From: Lactifluus volemus
Lineage: Eukaryota; Basidiomycota; Agaricomycetes; Russulales; Russulaceae
Direction: 5' to 3'
Length of the DNA: 64,000 nucleotides
NCBI GenBank assembly: GCA_022376515.1
Contig: WTXI01000036.1
Span: forward strand, 124,001 to 188,000
This document shows positions 59,291-64,000 of this stretch, in pieces; position 1 is the stretch's first letter; every line of letters starts with the position of its first letter. The notes under the pieces were generated by a model. The model ran no database searches, had not been told where the DNA came from, and was given only the letters and a program-made list of their open reading frames with translations. Position numbers and translations under genes: made by a program.

Positions 59291-60331
59291 TCAGATGGTA
59301 AAGGTACATCTCAGCCCGGAATGGTCGCTCCAAGGGATGTTGAGAGATATCCCGCCCGGCTTGGGTACATCGATAAGACCAGGGCGGAGGACTTTTATTT
59401 CCTTAGCTTTCAAGCCCATCATCACAACCTTGTCCAACCTGCGCGGCCCAGCTCCGTCCGAGTCTGCCCCCCTCCCGTGCAATGCGACCCACGCATCTAC
59501 CAGCTCGTTCTTGTCGACGAGCTCATCATCCTCTGGACTGATAGCGTTAAAGTCGCCCGCAATGATCCCACCACTGCATCTGCCGGACTCGGACTCGGGC
59601 TCGGGCTCACGCAGGACGTTGGCTAGTATCTCCATCTGCTGTGCGCGGAAACTTTGCGCATCCCAGAGCGAATCGAGGTGAACGTTGATGAGACGGAAGT
59701 ATGTGTCTGGCGCTGTTGTGGGGACGATGTCGACATAAAGCGCATCCCGCTTGTACTTGCTCGGGAGAGTCAAGCGGGAGACGGCGGGTCCGACCATGAA
59801 GAAGTTTCCCCCCCTTCCTCTTCCTCCCTCGCCCACCCCCTCATCGCAATCCTTCTGCGAATCCAGATCGGAAGTAAAAAAGCGCGAATTGGACAACAAC
59901 GTCATGGTCGCAAAAGGCACGTCCTCAAACGACGTTTGATCCTCGGCGTCAGTCACCAGGAACGCAGCACGTACTCTCGCATCGTCCAAGAGAGAAGTCC
60001 GGACGTCCGACGTGACTTCTTGGAGAAAGATGATATCGGGAGAGTTGGGTCCTTCGTCGAGGATATGGTTGTAGATGAGTTTGGCGCGTGAGACGGGCCG
60101 CGGGGAGAAGGCGTCGATGTTCCATGATACAAGTGAGAGAAGCCGTTGCTGCGTCCAGGAGGTGTCAATGTTCCGTGAGGTGAGAGAAAGCCTCTGCGTC
60201 TCTTGGCTCTGTGAATTTCTACAAGGTATGGGCTCCCACCTTCGCGTAGAGCGGTTGAAGGCCGAAAGAGTACGCCAGAGTCTGTTCAAGTTGGTGGTGA
60301 CCATGTGGCGATGGTGTGTGTTGGAAAGCAA
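59291..60331 (-). CDS. TDP2-like endonuclease/exonuclease/phosphatase-fold enzyme
   Basis: A 346-residue single-exon frame with the metal-dependent EEP phosphodiesterase motifs in order: SWNID (69-73), IIFLQEV (100-106), NVHLD (216-220), GDFNA (259-263) and SDHSGL (335-340). The spacing fits tyrosyl-DNA phosphodiesterase 2, which removes trapped topoisomerase II from 5' DNA ends using Mg2+; other family members act on RNA or phosphoinositides. The acidic metal ligand (Glu105), the DFN motif and the terminal Asp-His pair are present. A Gly/Arg insertion (GVGEGGRGRGG, about 165-175) is unusual. No targeting signal is obvious, although the basic N-terminus (RLWRTLSAFNRSTRRW) could be mitochondrial or nuclear. 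A second Met at residue 10 is an alternative start. Confidence 0.8.
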   Translation of the reverse strand: MLSNTHHRHMVTTNLNRLWRTLSAFNRSTRRWEPIPCRNSQSQETQRLSLTSRNIDTSWTQQRLLSLVSWNIDAFSPRPVSRAKLIYNHILDEGPNSPDIIFLQEVTSDVRTSLLDDARVRAAFLVTDAEDQTSFEDVPFATMTLLSNSRFFTSDLDSQKDCDEGVGEGGRGRGGNFFMVGPAVSRLTLPSKYKRDALYVDIVPTTAPDTYFRLINVHLDSLWDAQSFRAQQMEILANVLREPEPESESGRCSGGIIAGDFNAISPEDDELVDKNELVDAWVALHGRGADSDGAGPRRLDKVVMMGLKAKEIKVLRPGLIDVPKPGGISLNIPWSDHSGLRCTFTI

Positions 60332-60334
60332 GAA

Positions 60335-61530
60335 GAATATGATTAGGAAATCATTCTACGGGGAAGCTTTTGTCTGCCTCACTTTAATGTAAATGGATGA
60401 ACATAGGGTATGCTGTAAGTACAGTACCAACCATCAGTGAGACGACCTAACCACCGAAATTGAATACTCGTGATAAACCTAAATATTGACTATTACAGTA
60501 TACTGTATTCTCTGCCAAAACTTGTTCTAACTCATGCTTACTAATACTGTAACCGCCTAGAAGATGCGCTTAAATATCGGTACTGTATCTCGATAACAAG
60601 GGCAAGGGCAAGGGGCGGCGACTACCCGAGTCTACAGTTACAGTACAGTACTACCGGACGCCGTTAACTTGAAGCGGAGCGGAAATAAAATTTCCATTTA
60701 TCGATCAATGCTTCCGGGTCCCTTTCCTGTGAATTTACATACACACACACTATCTCTCTCATCATTTATGAAAAGATGGTGGAGGCCCCAATTGATGGAG
60801 GAGGTGTTTGGGGGAGACAGTAGTGACAAGTCCCGTTTAGGGTATCCCCCCTGGCACAGGTTCTCAGGTCATAAGTCTCTTTGGCAACCTTGTGAAAAAA
60901 AAAAAAAGGTTTCACCCCTGAGCGCTAAACAAACATTCACCGGCCAAGCAATGGATCCGAGATCCGATCCGGGGAGTAGCGAAAGAGGGCGCTCGCAAAT
61001 AAATACAAAAAAAAAATTTTTTGATAACTCCTTAGAGTAAATCACCCAAGAAATCAGCGAAGGCGATGCACAGAGGTTTCACAGGGTCGAGTCGAGGGGT
61101 CGAGTCGAGGTATTGTGCCATAAGCTATATGCGCTTGTAAAATGCGGGGGGTACCTTAAGAGGATGAAGGTGGGCGCAAAAGGGTGCGCCCACAACCACA
61201 TCTCCATGGTGAATCAGACAGATAAGGCGACATGTCAATCCTTTCACAGCCTCGTGTACATCACTCTTTGCTGCCTTTGTTAGCCGCAAATCTGTGGCGT
61301 CTTGTCGAGCTGGCAATCATTTGATGGCAGAGGAGGCCAAGGAAAGCGGGATATGGGATTTACATTCACGCATTATGTACGACTCATTGTTCTAATAAGT
61401 CGGTCGTATGTCATCAAACTCGAAAAAAAAAGTCCCCAATGGTCCATCGAATACACCAGCGCAGAAAAAATAACGAACGGAAGTGATATATGTATGAGTG
61501 TGGGTATGCGTGGATATTTCCATTTCCATC
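60335..61530. other. Non-genic stretch
   Basis: Many cagta/tactg words between 60410 and 60660, an ACACACAC run at 60740-60750, and A runs near 60895 and 61005. No supported gene. Confidence 0.4.
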
Positions 61531-62226
61531 TTACAAAACCGCTGCAGCTCCAGCAAGCAATGCGAATGCCATCAAACAAGCGGAAAGCAGTGCGGTAGGT
61601 GTTGGGCGCCAGGCGAGTACACCGCTGGTCGCAGGAAATGTTGTCGCGAATTGCGCGGTCGGGTTTGCACCACCGCTGACGGTCACAGTCGGTTTAGACG
61701 CCAAGTGTTGGCTGGACGAGTTGTTCGAGGCGGTAGCATTGACGATTGAAAACGATTGAGAGTTGGCGTACAAGCCTCCATGCGTGCTATTAATGAGAAG
61801 GAAGAAATACTGATCGCCTATGGGGACATTATCAAGCGCAATATTGAGTGCACCGCTTGCTGAGGGTACTGAAGGAGGCAGGCAGATCAGTCTCTTTTTG
61901 GGAAAAAAAAAAGCGAGTCAAATGAAGCGAACCATTGCGAGCAACGAAAAGGATCCCATCCGAGTTCATTCTCGTGAGTTCAAGGTCGAATTGGAGGACT
62001 CCATCAAGGAGTCCTTTTGTCCATTGTAAAGCATACGTTTGTCCGTTGACCCACTGCTCGCCTTTAGTAGGGGTTGTGACGACGAAATCTAGATAAGAAA
62101 TATAAAAAGGTTTGCGAAATGGCGATTACGGGTAAAAAATATATTCGTACAACCGTCGGCAGCAAGAGGGAGAAGAGCGAGAACAAGAATGGCACCTAGG
62201 TAAGAGGAAATTCTTTGGGGTAACAT
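61531..62226 (-). CDS. Kre9/KNH-type GPI-anchored cell-wall protein
   Basis: Three exons (62226-62154, 62088-61933, 61868-61531; introns 65 and 64 nt) give 188 residues. A signal peptide (MLPQRISSYLGAILVLALLP ... AADG) is followed directly by FVVTTPTKGEQWVNGQTYA, LQWTKGLLDGV and FDLELTRM, the N-terminal motif of the Kre9/Knh1 family of Ser/Thr-rich wall proteins, which in yeast support beta-1,6-glucan assembly. Two N-glycosylation sites (INSTHGG; VNATASNNSS) and a Thr/Ala/Ser stretch lead to a C-terminal hydrophobic tail (ALLSACLMAFALLAGAAAVL), which is cleaved for GPI attachment in family members, here probably near the TSG at about residue 160. An upstream in-frame ATG at 62289 exists, but the start at 62226 gives the better signal peptide. 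Confidence 0.8.
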
Positions 62227-62467
62227 GGAGGAAAAATCCGCGGGGAGAGGGGAAAGCGACGGAAGTAGGAGATGAGTTGGCGACGACAATGGAAGGAATG
62301 GACAGAGTTCTTATTCTTGGCCTTCATGCCAAATCGGGAGACTCACCCGATGCCGGATTCCGGTGCCGAGTGATTCCCCCAATGACTGTTCGTTTAGCCG
62401 GACCGCATACAGGCGCATATAGTCGATTATATTATCAATCACTCACTCTCTCCCCTCGACCATCATC

Positions 62468-64000
62468 ATGTCTCATTCTTCAGAGGATGACATTCTCTCT
62501 CAGATAAATTTGTCCTCAAACAAGAAACGTCGCGTTCAAAACCAAAGAGCCTGTGACCGCTGCAGACAGAAAAAGAGTCAGTCCTTAATTACACCTTCCT
62601 TTTCTATTCTCGCTTATCTACTACCTCAGTTCGTTGTATGTCCCATCGTATTTAGCCTATCATTCTCTAGGATCTTTGACCTTCCTCAGGTGATGGGACC
62701 CCATCAGGCACAAAATGCTCTCATTGCTCATCCTCTGGTCGTGATTGTATCTTCACCGAGTCTACAAAGGTGCTTCTTTTTTTTTTCCCCCTTACCCCAC
62801 GTACCTTCTCATTGATGCTTCCTCGCAAAAGACACGAGGTCCTCCAAAACGGTACATTTCCCGAAATTTACTGTACCACTCCTGGGTTTCTTACCACGTC
62901 GGTCTTGCTATAGTTATGTCGATAGCCTCGAGACTCGCCTAGAGAAGATGGAGGGTATGCTATCCCGCGTACGCCATTCCCTCTTGGACAGTCCTGCTCC
63001 TTGTAACTTTCGGTCCAGTTATACCCAGATGGTGACTTATCTCAAGAGATGGAGCTTGATGGTTGGGCGCGTAGCTTTCAACCAGAGTCGACAGAGGGTC
63101 AATCACCTCCCCAGAACAGTGCCAGTCCTTCCAAGGGTGGTTCCCCCTTGCATTCATCTTTACCCGCTCCGACCACAGCTGGATCCGGTAGCGATGCTTC
63201 ACGTTCTAGTAGTGACACCGATTCCACCCTCCCCCGGGAGCTCGATGAACATCTCCAAAGGCTTTGTCTCCGTCCCAGCCCGAGAAGGTACTTTGGAAAA
63301 TCCAGTGGTATAACTCTTCTTCGTAGCGCCATGTCCGCCAGGTCCAAGGCTTCCAGTGAAGAGTCACCAGTTATTCACATAGAAAGACGTCAACGCCGTG
63401 AGGAGTTTTGGGGCCTTCATCCTGTAAGTTTCCTGCCTCATTCTCTCTCCGTTCTTTGCCCATCGTCACGTCCCTCCTCAGTGGCAGCGTGACCGTGTAC
63501 AGCGTACCAAGCGCCGCTATGACTTTCCTGAACCCGACCTTCTTACCGGCCTTATCCAAATATACTTCCAACATTTGGCCCCAATGATCCCTCTGCTCCA
63601 TCGTCCTACATTTATGAGCGCCTTTAACGATGGCTTGCATCAACGTGATGACAAGTTTGGCGCACTCGTGTTGCTTGTCTGTGCGACTGCGTCCAGATAT
63701 TCCTATGATCCTCGAACCCTCCTTGAGGGTGGCCACTGGCATTCTGCGGGTTGGAAATGGTTCAGTCAAGTAGAACCATTCTCGATCACCGTCCTGGCAT
63801 CTCCCGAGCTCTATGACCTCCAAGTCGCTGCTGTAAGTGGACCGTATTGTTTCGGTTCCTCCTTGCCTCTCCGGCTGACAGAGCCAACGCCACCAGCTTG
63901 CCGTAATATACGCCCATGGCACACTACCACCCCATGAGGCCTGGATAATGGTTGGCACTGGTCTACGGTTAGCTCAGGATCTTGGCGCTCACAGGCGACA
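62468..64000 (+). CDS. Second Zn2Cys6 transcription factor, cut by the window end
   Basis: Exons inferred: 62468-62576, microexon 62630-62635, 62700-62769, 62832-62851, 62914-62968, 63019-63423, 63482-63832, 63897 onward. The cluster reads RACDRCRQKKIRCDG, then TKCSHC and RDC; without the 6-nt microexon the third Cys would be lost. The TRGPPKR linker, coiled-coil (YVDSLETRLEKMEGMLSRL) and middle-homology motifs (YFGKSSGITLLR; HRPTFMSAFN; CATASRYSYDPRT; GWKWFSQVE) parallel the gene at 55086, exon for exon. The two are paralogues about 4 kb apart on the same strand, separated by the TDP2-like and Kre9-like genes. The C-terminal half lies outside the window. Confidence 0.85.

Noticed and set aside
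1..64000. tRNA, rRNA or other structural RNA genes
   Set aside because: I scanned for cloverleaf-type GGTTCGA-like boxes and conserved rRNA words and found none I would support by eye.

Overview
This window is nuclear DNA of a filamentous basidiomycete, most likely an Agaricomycete. Introns are short (about 49-82 nt, GT-AG with a few GC-AG). The gene content fits that group: a C2-NACHT-WD40 STAND protein, Zn2Cys6 regulators of the KKIRCDG / KRGPPK type, expanded F-box genes, and a large unnamed Agaricomycete family whose members begin with an IFRDEL-type motif. I cannot name the genus. All functional calls are made by eye from motifs; exon borders were worked out by frame and splice-site matching and remain predictions.

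Region by region: 0-8 kb is a graveyard of relics: a broken C2H2 finger, a 2.4 kb interval bounded by a 19-bp inverted repeat, the N-terminal part of a transcription-factor-like protein, and a partial PHD finger. 8.3-14.8 kb (minus) is a C2-NACHT-WD40 gene with 14 very similar WD40 repeats, split by an 858-bp poly(A) retroelement with a 12-bp target-site duplication; removing the element restores the frame exactly. 15.8-30.3 kb is a mosaic of segmental duplications: three copies of the IFRDEL family, an F-box gene with two C-terminal C2H2 fingers, a truncated copy of the neighbouring WD-repeat gene, and a small SINE-like insertion whose empty site survives in a paralogue. 29.5-34.0 kb (minus) holds a WD-repeat/DUF2415-like gene and a KEN-box-containing low-complexity protein.

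34.5-50 kb is a second duplicated island: three intact near-identical F-box genes in tandem, interleaved with four copies (one intact, three decayed) of an orphan four-exon gene. From 50.4 kb to the end the DNA becomes ordinary housekeeping and regulatory sequence: a DSN1/MIS13 kinetochore protein, a YPI1/PPP1R11 phosphatase-1 inhibitor, a Zn2Cys6 transcription factor with 16 inferred exons, a TDP2-like phosphodiesterase, a Kre9/KNH-type GPI-anchored wall protein, and the first part of a second Zn2Cys6 factor paralogous to the first.

The genes do not form a pathway. The notable biology is genome dynamics: lineage-expanded recognition-type families (STAND/WD40, F-box, orphan families) sit in a repeat-scarred accessory tract next to a conserved core block.
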